Positions 41,289 to 50,140 of a stretch of 64,000 bases of DNA are shown here, piece after piece. The position numbers and the translations under genes were made by a program. The notes beneath the pieces were generated by a model. It was given only the letters and a program-made list of their open reading frames with translations, did not search any database and was not told where the DNA came from. The DNA is from JBGSOV01 sp041738935 (lineage in GTDB: Bacteria; Patescibacteriota; Gracilibacteria; CAIRYL01; GCA-016699755). Location: contig JBGSOV010000002.1 in NCBI GenBank assembly GCA_041738935.1, forward strand, positions 1 through 64,000, in the 5' to 3' direction. Numbering within the stretch: the first letter of the stretch is position 1; the number at the start of each line of letters is the position of its first letter.

Positions 41289-41909
41289 CTAGCTGGAGTC
41301 GCCCATAGTACTGAATACCAATGTGGCAGTATGTGTTACTGTACTGGAGTAAACATTCTGAAAAACTCCGAATCCCGATCCGCTGTGATAAGTATGCACA
41401 TTGTCCATGTTCACACCGACCTCCCAACGCAAGCCATCATTTCCGCCATCAGCATTCGTCTCCGAGTCGCCATCATCCCCACCGCTATCGCACGCTCCAG
41501 TACACCCTTCTTTGGAGCTGGCATTACCGGTGTTTTCAAAATTGGCACTAAATTCATATTCTTGTCCGTCGACAAAGGTCGTTTCGCTTTGTGCCGAACC
41601 ATAGATATAACTAAAGATCGTTGAATCATCTTTTTGTGGATACTTCGGATCTTGCGGTGGCGCTTGCATATAGCCGCTGTCGATAATGCCAGCAACGAGT
41701 TGGTTACTGTCCGGGTATTGCGCTTTGTCACCAAAGGCTTGCTCAACGGCCGAGCGTAAAGCTAAAATATCATTTTGACGAATCGAATCGCGTGCTTTTT
41801 GCTGTGCCGAAGTATAGACCGCAGTGGCGCCTGTAGCGAGAATACCAATGATGGTAATCACGACCAATAGTTCGATCAGGGTGAAACCTTTTTGTGACAA
41901 GCGCTTCAT
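41289..41909 (-). CDS. Type IV pilin-like protein (paralogue 1)
   Basis: 206 residues. Class III-type prepilin signal: KGFTLIELLVVITIIGILATGATAVYTSAQQKARDS, with the cleavage site before F and the conserved Glu at +5. The globular C-terminal domain contains SAVEQAFGDKAQYP, DPKYPQKDDSTIFSYIY and NADGGNDGLRWEVGVNMDN, with one cysteine pair (EGCTGACDSG). It is very similar in the first 60 residues to the gene at 44,417, and both share the NADGG..G.RWE.GVNMDN motif. Probably a pilus or pseudopilus subunit at the cell surface. Confidence 0.9.
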   Translation of the reverse strand: MKRLSQKGFTLIELLVVITIIGILATGATAVYTSAQQKARDSIRQNDILALRSAVEQAFGDKAQYPDSNQLVAGIIDSGYMQAPPQDPKYPQKDDSTIFSYIYGSAQSETTFVDGQEYEFSANFENTGNASSKEGCTGACDSGGDDGDSETNADGGNDGLRWEVGVNMDNVHTYHSGSGFGVFQNVYSSTVTHTATLVFSTMGDSS

Positions 41910-42057
41910 AGAAGCAAAAAAAATAAAGATGCAGATGTCGCGAAATCAATCACGATTTGAGATTTTTTTAGCATCTGCTTACTTTACCATAATTTTTTGA
42001 CAAATGCGAGTGGTTTGCAAAAAATTGTCAGAATTTTTGTTGTGCTATCGAGATGCA

Positions 42058-44139
42058 TTACTGCGGCTCTTGCAAAAAACATCTGCCGTTTCCTGTCGCT
42101 TCGCAGCGCCAGTTAAAAATATCTTGCACTTCGGATTTGTCTTGGTCATAACCGAGGTGATAGTGGTCGACTTTCCACTGAATGATCTCGTCTTTGATTG
42201 GCTCAAAATCAAAACCATCTGCTTTGAGCGATGCATAGAGATTAATTTTCTCCCACGGATCATTATCAAGGTCATAGACTTCCATCATATTATTTTGCGG
42301 GTCAAAGATAAATTTTTTGCCATCTTCATCCACAACTCCTGCTACAGAGGTGTCATACCAAGTCGAGAAAAACAATTTGCGCTGAGGCGAGGTGTTGGCA
42401 AAAATATCGACACCATCAATCTCGGGCGGTAGATTTTTTACACCCATAAGCTTAAAGAGCGTTGGCACAATATCCATGCTCGAATATCTTCCGTCTTCTA
42501 TTACTTGTGGCTGGATATAATCTTTACCGTAAATAACCAGTGGCACACGCAAGACTGATTCGTATGGATTCTGTGAATGCGCAAAAATGCCTTTGTCCCC
42601 AAAACCTTCGCCATGGTCACCAAAAATCACGACAATACTGTTTTCGAGTAGTCCATTTTTTTCCAACTTCTCCAGTGTTTGATGTAAATATTCATCAGTA
42701 AACGCTAGCGATTTTTTATAAAGATCATATTTTTCATTCGCACTCATAGTGGTTTTAAATTTTTCCCACTGCTCTGGGTCATACTGCCCAGGTAACATGT
42801 AGGGATGATGTGTAATACTCGTAAACATGGTGAGCACAAACGGTGTCTTGTCTGCTTTTGCCCACGTAATGGCAGGATCAATTATTGTTCTGTCGTCAAT
42901 ATTAAGGTAGCCAATCAGTTCGGCAGTTGGATCAATCTCTTGTCCAGTGACAAACGTGTCAAAGCCCATATTTCTCATCAGTGCGGGGCGGCGTTCAAAA
43001 TAACCAAGCGGTGACTGAAAATAAGCGCTGCGATAGCCATATTTTTTGAGATAGTAGGGCAAGCCATGCATGGGGTAATTGAGCTCTGTTTCGCCCAAAT
43101 ACGATCCGATCACCGGTGTTCTACCAGTGAGTACCGTAGCAAGCGACTTGCTAGTGCGTGGCAACGGTGTTCGTGCGTCCATCACCAAGGCGCCATCTTT
43201 GGCAAGGGATTGCAAAAAAGGCATTGCGGCGAAATTATCAATACCTTCTGCCTGAGCAAATGGCGTCGAGCGAAAGCGCACACTCTCGAGCCCAAGCAAG
43301 ATGATGTTTGGTGTTGCGGTTGGCTGCTCTAAGTCTGTCATCTGCATAACCATGCCTTGGTCAGCGAGCGCTTCCGAAAATGGCTCTGCCAAAGCAGCCT
43401 TCAAAAACTCAAAATGAATACTTTTGGTATTGCGTACCACCTGCGAATGCATTTTTTCGGCAGAGTTAGTTTTTGTCGCATCATAGCTAAGCAGTCCCGT
43501 TACTGACAGACAAAACATCCCCATGAGCAGCCATTTTTTGCGATTAGACAGGGGAGCAGGGAGAACAATTTTTCTGCGCCATGCATAGTATCCGCCCCCA
43601 AACAGAACAAATGCAATAACCACTAAGAGCATTTGTGCAGTGGCATAACTTCTAACGACAGTCCAAGCATCGCCAAATTGATTAAGAGCGAATAGCAGAG
43701 TGCCATAATCTAATATCATGCCATTATCCGCAACCCATTGTTTGTTGCAAAATGCCACAATACAGTATGCGCCGTTAATCAATAAAAAAATTGCTTCAAC
43801 TGTTTTTGCGCCGCCAAGGATTCTTTTAGTGCAAATATATGCTAGTCCAAGCGTAACCACAAAAAGCAAATCGCTCGAGAGCAAATAAGTGATTTCGCCT
43901 ACATTGCCCGGATACAAGAATAAGGCAGACCGCGAAGGCGGAATACGCTCAAACAAATATTGAAGCAACTCTTGGTAGAGTTTTAGTTTTGCTAAGACGA
44001 TAAATACAAACCCCGTTGTGAGCAAAATCATATTTGGATTCCATGCCACGAGCAGGATTTTTTTTGCAATCCCTCCCCAGCGCGAGGGGGTGTTTTTTTG
44101 CGGTTGCGTGTTAATTTTTGTTTTTGTGAAATTAATCAT
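42058..44139 (-). CDS. LTA-synthase-like sulfatase/phosphoglycerol transferase membrane protein
   Basis: 693 residues from MINFTKTKINTQPQKN; an earlier TTG is possible. An N-terminal domain with about five membrane helices is followed by an extracellular alkaline-phosphatase-fold domain. Metal and nucleophile motifs: NIILLGLESVRF, the nucleophile region TPLPRTSKSLATVLTGRTP, TMFTSITHHPYMLPG and IVVIFGDHGEGFGDKG. These features fit LtaS-type enzymes that transfer phosphoglycerol, or envelope phosphoethanolamine transferases. Its location between two pilin genes raises the possibility that it modifies surface polymers or pilins. The 3' end exists as a broken second copy at 44,221-44,299. Confidence 0.85.
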   Translation of the reverse strand: MINFTKTKINTQPQKNTPSRWGGIAKKILLVAWNPNMILLTTGFVFIVLAKLKLYQELLQYLFERIPPSRSALFLYPGNVGEITYLLSSDLLFVVTLGLAYICTKRILGGAKTVEAIFLLINGAYCIVAFCNKQWVADNGMILDYGTLLFALNQFGDAWTVVRSYATAQMLLVVIAFVLFGGGYYAWRRKIVLPAPLSNRKKWLLMGMFCLSVTGLLSYDATKTNSAEKMHSQVVRNTKSIHFEFLKAALAEPFSEALADQGMVMQMTDLEQPTATPNIILLGLESVRFRSTPFAQAEGIDNFAAMPFLQSLAKDGALVMDARTPLPRTSKSLATVLTGRTPVIGSYLGETELNYPMHGLPYYLKKYGYRSAYFQSPLGYFERRPALMRNMGFDTFVTGQEIDPTAELIGYLNIDDRTIIDPAITWAKADKTPFVLTMFTSITHHPYMLPGQYDPEQWEKFKTTMSANEKYDLYKKSLAFTDEYLHQTLEKLEKNGLLENSIVVIFGDHGEGFGDKGIFAHSQNPYESVLRVPLVIYGKDYIQPQVIEDGRYSSMDIVPTLFKLMGVKNLPPEIDGVDIFANTSPQRKLFFSTWYDTSVAGVVDEDGKKFIFDPQNNMMEVYDLDNDPWEKINLYASLKADGFDFEPIKDEIIQWKVDHYHLGYDQDKSEVQDIFNWRCEATGNGRCFLQEPQ

Positions 44140-44220
44140 AAGGATCGCGTATTTCAAAAATCATTTTATGATATCATATTTCGTGGTCAAAGGGCAACCT
44201 TTCTTACAAGGGGTATTCTT

Positions 44221-44299
44221 TTTATCGCCAGTCAAAAACATCTTGTACTTCGGATTTGTCTTGGTCTTAACCGAGACGATAGTGATTAATTTTCAAGAC
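44221..44299 (-). pseudogene. Broken second copy of the sulfatase 3' end
   Basis: The minus strand translates as VLKINHYRLG*DQDKSEVQDVFDW, against WKVDHYHLGYDQDKSEVQDIFNW at the C-terminus of the intact sulfatase gene. A Tyr codon has become a stop. The DNA match (for example CAAGACAAATCCGAAGT) is close, and no other part of the sulfatase gene is present upstream. It is a remnant left after duplication and deletion, lying between pilin 2 and the intact sulfatase. Confidence 0.85.
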
Positions 44300-44351
44300 A
44301 CTTTTTTTGGTGGAATTGAATATAAATCCTAACCGTATCGCGTAATAATAA

Positions 44352-44383
44352 ATCACCCCTTTCGCAATTGCGAAAGGGGTGAT
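44352..44383. terminator. Perfect 32-base palindrome after pilin gene 2
   Basis: Arms ATCACCCCTTTCGCAA and TTGCGAAAGGGGTGAT (16 bp each, no loop), 33 bases beyond the pilin 2 stop. On the minus strand it is followed by TTATTATTA, so it may act as a terminator. The perfect symmetry would also suit a protein-binding site. Confidence 0.65.
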
Positions 44384-44416
44384 CGCCCATAGACCTTATG
44401 TTACTAGAGCAACTGA

Positions 44417-45052
44417 TTAGCTCGTAATTGTGCTATTGACAGCAATGGAGTCTACATCAGCTGTAGCATCAAAGGTATTTGTACCTAAAACACCAGCTTT
44501 CGTCATCGAACTATCAACATTGTCCATGTTGACACCAATCTCCCAACGGCATCCGTCTTGGCCGCCATCGGCGTTGGTATTGTGGTCATCAGGAGCTGTT
44601 CCACCATCACAACTGTTGACAGCCGAATCGGCACCAGTAGCGTTCATTCCTTCTTTGGAAGTAGCATTACCAGTATTTTCAAAGTTGGCGCTCACCTCAT
44701 ATTCTTGTGCCTTAACATCCGTGTGCTCATCATCAGCAGCTGCGTATATATAGTCAAAACCCGTATCATTATCTGTCTGTGTGCTCTTCGGATCCGAAGG
44801 TAAGGCTTGCATATAGCCAGCTGTAATTACAGCTTTATAAAGACCTGTAGGCGCAGGATACTCTGCTTTGTCTCCAAAAGACTGCTCAACAGCAGAACGG
44901 AGAGCCAAGACATCGTTCTGGCGGATTGAGTCACGAGCCTTCTGCTGGGCAGAAGTGTAGACGGCGGTCGCACCGGTAGCCAGAATACCGATGATCGTAA
45001 TGACCACGAGCAGCTCGATAAGGGTAAACCCCTTAGTTGCGAGTTTTTTCAT
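44417..45052 (-). CDS. Type IV pilin-like protein (paralogue 2)
   Basis: 211 residues. Prepilin signal KGFTLIELLVVITIIGILATGATAVYTSAQQKARDS is identical to paralogue 1 over 36 residues. The globular part has SAVEQSFGDKAEYPAPTGLYKAV, DPKSTQTDNDTGFDYIYAAAD and NADGGQDGCRWEIGVNMDN, with cysteines in VNSCDGG and DGCRW. It has a near-consensus promoter and a long leader, and a strong palindrome at its 3' end, so it may be the major, highly expressed subunit. The two paralogues arose by duplication together with the sulfatase remnant. Confidence 0.9.
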   Translation of the reverse strand: MKKLATKGFTLIELLVVITIIGILATGATAVYTSAQQKARDSIRQNDVLALRSAVEQSFGDKAEYPAPTGLYKAVITAGYMQALPSDPKSTQTDNDTGFDYIYAAADDEHTDVKAQEYEVSANFENTGNATSKEGMNATGADSAVNSCDGGTAPDDHNTNADGGQDGCRWEIGVNMDNVDSSMTKAGVLGTNTFDATADVDSIAVNSTITS

Positions 45053-45169
45053 ATTGGTATGAAAGAAAGAAAAAAAGTTTTGAGAAGCACCTCATGAAGA
45101 TTTTTCTTTTTAGATAAATCCAGGCTGGATTTGGCTGTACGAGAAATTTCTTTTGGTGTTCTTTACTCT

Positions 45170-45199
45170 ATTATACCCCACTTTTGGGTGCAATTGCAA
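45170..45199 (-). promoter_or_regulatory. Predicted promoter of pilin gene 2
   Basis: Minus strand: -35 TTGCAA (45,194-45,199), 18-bp spacer, -10 TATAAT (45,170-45,175). The leader is about 110 bases and contains a 17-base inverted repeat, AAATCCAG-C-CTGGATTT (45,116-45,132), which could be an operator or leader hairpin. Confidence 0.65.
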
Positions 45200-45201
45200 G
45201 T

Positions 45202-47094
45202 TTATTGTTTGGTTTTGCCGCTGCGCTGCAATATTTGATATTTGCCATAGACTGCCACCGGCGCAAAATGCGTACGGATATAGTCATCGACCAAGTAGAC
45301 ACCGCTCGACTGGCAGCCGCCATTCGGCTCGCATTCAAAATAATCCCACAAGACGACATATGCGGTGTCTTGCAATTCGTCCACCATTTCGGCTTGGACG
45401 GACGCGGTCGTTACCACGCCGGTGTGCAACTCGTGATATTTGGTCGCCACGGGCTGCTCGAGTAAAAACGGCAACATCACATTATTAACAAAAATCCGGC
45501 TGGTATCCGAAACACCCACATACACCTTGGCACTTTTGTCGATGCCTTTAAAAAAATACAAAGTGCGATCGAGATCATCATTTGCTGCGGTTGACGGAAA
45601 AAACGTCGGGAAAAAACTATAGGCTTTTTTTTCACTCTCGCGGCTGGCGGCAAGTGTTTGCAAATAATTACTCGCGGGAAAAATCATCAGCATCACGACA
45701 AGTGGAATAAAGAGCAGCCCCACAATTCGCGGACGGAACTGTGTCAGCAGATGCAAAAAGAAAACCAACGCCAAAAAATTTAGAAAAAGCACATGCCCCA
45801 CATCCGAGCGATGATTGGCGTAGGCAAACGCGCCAAGTACAAACGCGCCCAGTAGCATATTCACCAAAAATCCATTGAGCGCAAATTTGCCCCTTATCGC
45901 TTGCCACAACCAAAATAGGGTCGCGATTGCAAATGGCACCGGCCAAAAAAACCAAATGAGCGACGACGACAATCCCAAAAAATCAACAGTAAGACCATCG
46001 ACAGTTGTTTTGATACTGGCAAGGCTTTGCCATGGTAATTGGCGCAACTCTTGATAGGTGCCAAACATCGGAAAGGCAATCGCTTGTTGCCAAAAGTCAC
46101 CCAAAGCGCCTTGCCAAAAGAGCGCCACAAAAACCGGCATCACCACTGCCAAAAAGGCAAAGCCAAGTTTGCCAAGCAGCGACAAAATAATTGCTGTATT
46201 TGCCGTTCGAGATTTTGCCCAAAAGAGCAGCACAAGCGTAAAAACAGCGAGCGCCGCCAGACCGCCAAAATCAATCCTGAGCAAAAAGAGTGCGCCAAGC
46301 AAACCGCCCCCAACAAAGGGCAACACGTGCGAACGCGGGTTGTCGAGTTGTACAGCAAACCAGAACGCAATCGCCACAAGCAGTAGCGGAGTCAGCGAAA
46401 TCTGCGCAAAGGGAAGCAGCAAAATCGTAAAAAGCGTTGTGTATACTATATTGGATGATTTGCGAAAAAAGACAAAAATCGTCACAAATCCCACCAGCGA
46501 AACCGCCATAAAGAAAATCCGTGCTACAAACAAACTCGTTCCAAACAGCATAAACACCGCTCCTAGCAACGAAAACTTGAGCGGTCCGTAAATTGTAAAA
46601 AAATCACGATATGGCACTTCGCCCAAGGCAAAGCGTTTGGCGCCCATCAGGGTCACACCTTCGTCATAAACATTAAGCGGCTGAAACAAAAACGGTTCGT
46701 GCATTCGCCACAAGAGCACGGAGACTCCTGCAAGGAGTGTCACTTCAAAACAGAGAATCAAAAACCGCTTCGTAAACAAAGTAAAAGTCGGCAGTAACGG
46801 CACGGTTGCTTCGGTAATTGCAATGGCGCTGCTGCGTATTCCGCTTCCGACTTCTACTACACTGGTTCCGAGTAAGTGTGCGCTGGCGAGTAGAATCCGT
46901 TTGACAAATCCATACGACATTGTGGTTTTTGTTTGAAGCGAGCGTTTTGCGTCACTGATTACTTCTAAAATCGCTAAACCAAAAGACACGCTGCTGCTTG
47001 AGACAAAACTATGTGGACGAGCGCTTTTTGGTTCGCTGTGCTCATTTTTGCGTTCGCGCCGCCGCCTGTCTGCTCGTGGCTTTTTGCTGCTCAT
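45202..47094 (-). CDS. GT-C-like polytopic membrane protein (probable glycosyltransferase)
   Basis: 630 residues from MSSKKPRADRRRR; the ATG overlaps the stop of the S41 gene (ATGA). A basic cytosolic N-terminus is followed by at least ten membrane helices. The first outside loop holds LNVYDEGVTLMGAKRFALGEVPYRDFFTIYGPL, an acidic DE motif in the position typical of GT-C enzymes that use lipid-linked sugars (ArnT/PMT group). The C-terminal soluble region has a cysteine pair (YFECEPNGGCQ). Likely adds sugars to envelope molecules or surface proteins; the donor and acceptor are unknown. Confidence 0.75.
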   Translation of the reverse strand: MSSKKPRADRRRRERKNEHSEPKSARPHSFVSSSSVSFGLAILEVISDAKRSLQTKTTMSYGFVKRILLASAHLLGTSVVEVGSGIRSSAIAITEATVPLLPTFTLFTKRFLILCFEVTLLAGVSVLLWRMHEPFLFQPLNVYDEGVTLMGAKRFALGEVPYRDFFTIYGPLKFSLLGAVFMLFGTSLFVARIFFMAVSLVGFVTIFVFFRKSSNIVYTTLFTILLLPFAQISLTPLLLVAIAFWFAVQLDNPRSHVLPFVGGGLLGALFLLRIDFGGLAALAVFTLVLLFWAKSRTANTAIILSLLGKLGFAFLAVVMPVFVALFWQGALGDFWQQAIAFPMFGTYQELRQLPWQSLASIKTTVDGLTVDFLGLSSSLIWFFWPVPFAIATLFWLWQAIRGKFALNGFLVNMLLGAFVLGAFAYANHRSDVGHVLFLNFLALVFFLHLLTQFRPRIVGLLFIPLVVMLMIFPASNYLQTLAASRESEKKAYSFFPTFFPSTAANDDLDRTLYFFKGIDKSAKVYVGVSDTSRIFVNNVMLPFLLEQPVATKYHELHTGVVTTASVQAEMVDELQDTAYVVLWDYFECEPNGGCQSSGVYLVDDYIRTHFAPVAVYGKYQILQRSGKTKQ

Positions 47095-48758
47095 GGTCGC
47101 CATTGTCCACGCTGAATAATGCGAAAGGCATATTCAAAAATTGTTTCGTCGTTATCAATGTCAGCGACGACATAATCAGGCGTGATACCGACGCCATCGA
47201 TGCTGCGATCGTTGGGTGTCAGCCATTCGGCAATTGTGACTTTGAGTGCAGTGCCGTCATTAAACTGTAACAACTCTTGCGCAGTGCCTTTGCCAAAAGT
47301 TTGCGTACCAATCACGACGCCACGCTTGTTATCCTGAATCGCACCCGCGACGATTTCACTCGCAGAAGCCGACAGTTCGTTGACAAGAACCACCAACGGA
47401 ATTTCGGTTTGCCCTCCGGACGAATCAATATCATCGGTATGCGTAAAAGCCGCGCCGCGAGTTTTGACCGCGATGGCATCTTGGGGCAAAAACAGCGCGA
47501 GCAAGTCGACAGCTGTATCCAAAAAGCCGCCGGGATTATTTCTTAGATCAAAGACAATACCTTTTTTGGCAGCTACTATATTCCCTTCCATCGCTTCGCG
47601 AATCTTATCGACGGTGTCATTACCAAAAAAATCAATTTCGACTACCAAATAGCCGTCTTGTACGCGAGTGGCGACAGATTCGATATGAATCGGCGCACGT
47701 ACAATCTCTGCCGGAAAAATCTTGCCATTGCGCAAATATTCAATCTTGACTGTGGTGCCGTCTTCGCCCTTGATAAGTCCGACAACTTCTTCGAGTGGTT
47801 TGTCGCCTTGCGAAACATCAATGCCGTCTACTTTCATAATCACGTCGCCAGGAAGCAAATTCGCTTTTTCTGCTGGGCTGCCTTTGAGCGGTTTGATAAT
47901 CATCGCTCGTCCTTCTTTGTCGAGCCCGACTTGCGAGCCAATGCCATATTGCGTTTCGATACCAACGCTCGTCAAAAAATTAGCCACTTCTTCTTGCGTA
48001 AAAAACACCGTGTGCGGATCGCCGAGCGAGTCGACCATGCCCTTGATAGCGTTTTCGACGAGAGCCTCACTATCGAGTTTGTCCGCATACAAATACTTGT
48101 TTTCGAGAGTATGTAAAACATTATCAAAAGTGCTGTTCTCTTCGTTTGTACCGCCACCAATTTCAACATTAATATGTTGTTCAGAGCGGCGACTGAGCGA
48201 AACAGCGTCAATCAATTGCGCACATTCCAGCCGATTCATGCTGAGATTGGTGCCAAATATTTTTTCATCAACAGGTTTGATAATCCGCAGCTCGAGTGCT
48301 TTATGCAGCACTCCTTGTTCTTCGGCGGTTTTGGGTGCATCGGCAAATCCAGACAAAGTAAATCCCGCTTTCGGAATCGCCATGCCTTCGAGCTTCAATG
48401 CGATTTTGAGCGCTTCGATGCGCGTAATGGCATCGCCTGGACGAAAATTAGCGCCTGTGTCAATGACGCCCAACTGCCAAGCACGTCCGACAAAAGCACC
48501 AAAATCATCACTGGAGTCAACATCAATAAAAGGCTCGCGAATGCGCTGTCCGCTGACATCTTCTTCAACATTTTTGAGCAGCCAAGTAACGTATTGCGCG
48601 CGCGTACAGGGGACTTGTGGCAAAAAATGTTTGCCGTCGGTAATAACATTATTCTCCACAAGGCGTTTGACAGCGCTATTATCGATATCATCAAAAGCCA
48701 AGGTTGCAGTTGGGAGCAACACAAAAAGCAATGCAGTCAGAGCAATAAATTTTCTCAT
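47091..48758 (-). CDS. SLH-domain S41 (C-terminal-processing) peptidase
   Basis: 555 residues from MRKFIALTALLFVLLPTATLAF (signal peptide). Residues about 22-190 form three S-layer-homology-like repeats (DIDNSAVKRLVENNVITDG, FIDVDSSDDFGAFVGRAWQLGVID, ITRIEALKIALKLEGM). A PDZ domain (GIGSQVGLDKEGRAMIIKPLKGSPAEKANLLPGD) and the protease domain follow. The catalytic serine is in NELSASASEIVAGAIQDN and the lysine in TQTFGKGTAQ. CtpA-type tail-specific protease, here anchored through the SLH part to the outer wall, so it probably processes surface or secreted proteins. Translationally coupled (ATGA) to the GT-C-like gene downstream. Confidence 0.9.
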   Translation of the reverse strand: MRKFIALTALLFVLLPTATLAFDDIDNSAVKRLVENNVITDGKHFLPQVPCTRAQYVTWLLKNVEEDVSGQRIREPFIDVDSSDDFGAFVGRAWQLGVIDTGANFRPGDAITRIEALKIALKLEGMAIPKAGFTLSGFADAPKTAEEQGVLHKALELRIIKPVDEKIFGTNLSMNRLECAQLIDAVSLSRRSEQHINVEIGGGTNEENSTFDNVLHTLENKYLYADKLDSEALVENAIKGMVDSLGDPHTVFFTQEEVANFLTSVGIETQYGIGSQVGLDKEGRAMIIKPLKGSPAEKANLLPGDVIMKVDGIDVSQGDKPLEEVVGLIKGEDGTTVKIEYLRNGKIFPAEIVRAPIHIESVATRVQDGYLVVEIDFFGNDTVDKIREAMEGNIVAAKKGIVFDLRNNPGGFLDTAVDLLALFLPQDAIAVKTRGAAFTHTDDIDSSGGQTEIPLVVLVNELSASASEIVAGAIQDNKRGVVIGTQTFGKGTAQELLQFNDGTALKVTIAEWLTPNDRSIDGVGITPDYVVADIDNDETIFEYAFRIIQRGQWRP

Positions 48759-48789
48759 GATTATAAAAAGGAAAGCAAAGAGCATTTTT

Positions 48790-49299
48790 TCAGATTTTTC
48801 TGAACTTGTCAGGCGATTTTTTTTGGATTTCATTCCACACTTCGGGTGGGAGCATCGCCGTCAAAGTCTGGAGATTTTGAGTCTCTTTGGGTGGAATAAA
48901 TTCCGGAGCGACTTCGGCGAGAGGAATAAGCACAAAGGCGCGTTCGTGCCAAAAGGGATGCGGAATTTGTAATTCTGGTAGATTAATTACCTCTTGATTC
49001 CAAAAAATAATATCAATATCGATTTCACGCGGTTCCCATTTGGCGCGTTTTTTTCTACCGAGTGCGATTTCGAGCGCCTTGGTGTGTGTCAAAAATACGC
49101 TCGGATCGAGATCTGTCGTAACTGCGAGCCCAAGATTAATAAAATCGTCTTGCTCCGTATTGCCCCACGCAGCTGTTTGATACAAACTGCTGACTTTCTT
49201 CACCGTGGCAAACTGCTCGATGCCGCTGATTGCTTCGTGCAAATACGCGACTTTGTCACCTACATTGCTGCCGAGAGAAAGCAGGATTGTCTCAGGCAT
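48790..49299 (-). CDS. folK: 2-amino-4-hydroxy-6-hydroxymethyldihydropteridine pyrophosphokinase
   Basis: 169 residues from MPETILLSLGSNVGDKVAYL; the ATG overlaps the end of folP by eight bases, so translation is coupled. Transfers pyrophosphate from ATP to 6-hydroxymethyl-dihydropterin, the step before DHPS. Signatures: LSLGSNVGDK, SSLYQTAAWGNTEQDDFINL, ALGRKKRAKWEPREIDIDIIFW and PHPFWHERAFVLIPLAEVAP. All substrate-binding residues of the HPPK family appear present. Confidence 0.95.
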   Translation of the reverse strand: MPETILLSLGSNVGDKVAYLHEAISGIEQFATVKKVSSLYQTAAWGNTEQDDFINLGLAVTTDLDPSVFLTHTKALEIALGRKKRAKWEPREIDIDIIFWNQEVINLPELQIPHPFWHERAFVLIPLAEVAPEFIPPKETQNLQTLTAMLPPEVWNEIQKKSPDKFRKI

Positions 49300-50122
49300 T
49301 ACGGATACACATTTCTGTTTGGAGCGCTTGTTGTGTTTCGTCAACATCGTGCACGCGGACAAAATCGGCGCCGTTGCGCGCTGCCCACAAAGTAGTAACA
49401 AGGCTTGTAGTTTTCCGTTCGTGAGGATTTTTTTGATCGACAATCGTACGCAAAAAGCCTTTGCGACTGGTGCAAACGAGAATTTTATTCTTCAGGAAAG
49501 CCGCTTTGATTTCGCCTAATCTTTGCAAAACGACAAAGCTTACCTGCGGATCGGCAGACAAAAATGCACCCATGCCCGGATCGAGCACAAAGCGCGTGGG
49601 ATCAATATTGTGCGCGGCAGCTGATTCGAACAGTTCCTCAAAAAAAGTGGTAATTGTTTTGATGGGGTCAACATATTTCGCACTTTGCAAAGTTGTACGT
49701 GCCGAATCATCTTTGGCGTACATGGCGACAAACGGTATTTGTGACTGCTGCATCACCGACCACATGTGCGGATCACCGCGCAATGCTGTGACATCATTGA
49801 TCATGCATGCGCCTGCAGCAATTGCTTTTTCGGCGATAGTTGCCTTCCACGTATCGACCGAAAACGGTATTTTATTCCGTTGTAAATCAGATAAAGTTTC
49901 ATGTAGTCGCTGCCATTCTTCTTTCTCGGTGACATCTTGCGAGCCTGGCGCGGTGGATTCTGCGCCAACATCAATAAGACTGGCACCACTTTTTATCATC
50001 GCTTGTGCGTGCGCCAGCGCTTTTTTTCGATCCACAAAATTTCCTCCATCCGAAAATGAATCGGGCGTGACATTCAGAATCCCCATGATGTTTGTCGTAC
50101 TCTTCTCCACGACTGGTAGCAT
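49292..50122 (-). CDS. folP: Dihydropteroate synthase
   Basis: 276 residues. Condenses the pterin pyrophosphate with p-aminobenzoate. TIM-barrel motifs: MGILNVTPDSFSDGGNF, DVGAESTAPGS (one substitution from the usual GGESTRPG), FSVDTWKATIAEKAIAAGACMINDVTAL, VLDPGMGAF, and SRKGFLR near the C-terminus. The AESTAPG form replaces an arginine normally seen as STRPG with alanine; this loop contributes to substrate binding and resistance variation, so the change is worth noting. Stop overlaps folK. Confidence 0.93.
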   Translation of the reverse strand: MLPVVEKSTTNIMGILNVTPDSFSDGGNFVDRKKALAHAQAMIKSGASLIDVGAESTAPGSQDVTEKEEWQRLHETLSDLQRNKIPFSVDTWKATIAEKAIAAGACMINDVTALRGDPHMWSVMQQSQIPFVAMYAKDDSARTTLQSAKYVDPIKTITTFFEELFESAAAHNIDPTRFVLDPGMGAFLSADPQVSFVVLQRLGEIKAAFLKNKILVCTSRKGFLRTIVDQKNPHERKTTSLVTTLWAARNGADFVRVHDVDETQQALQTEMCIRNA

Positions 50123-50140
50123 ACGCTGCCGCCAAGTTTT

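Noticed and set aside
44417..45052. Pilin genes as prophage or conjugation parts
   Set aside because: The GFTLIE prepilin signal with a conserved helix is typical of type IV pili/pseudopili, and no phage genes are nearby.
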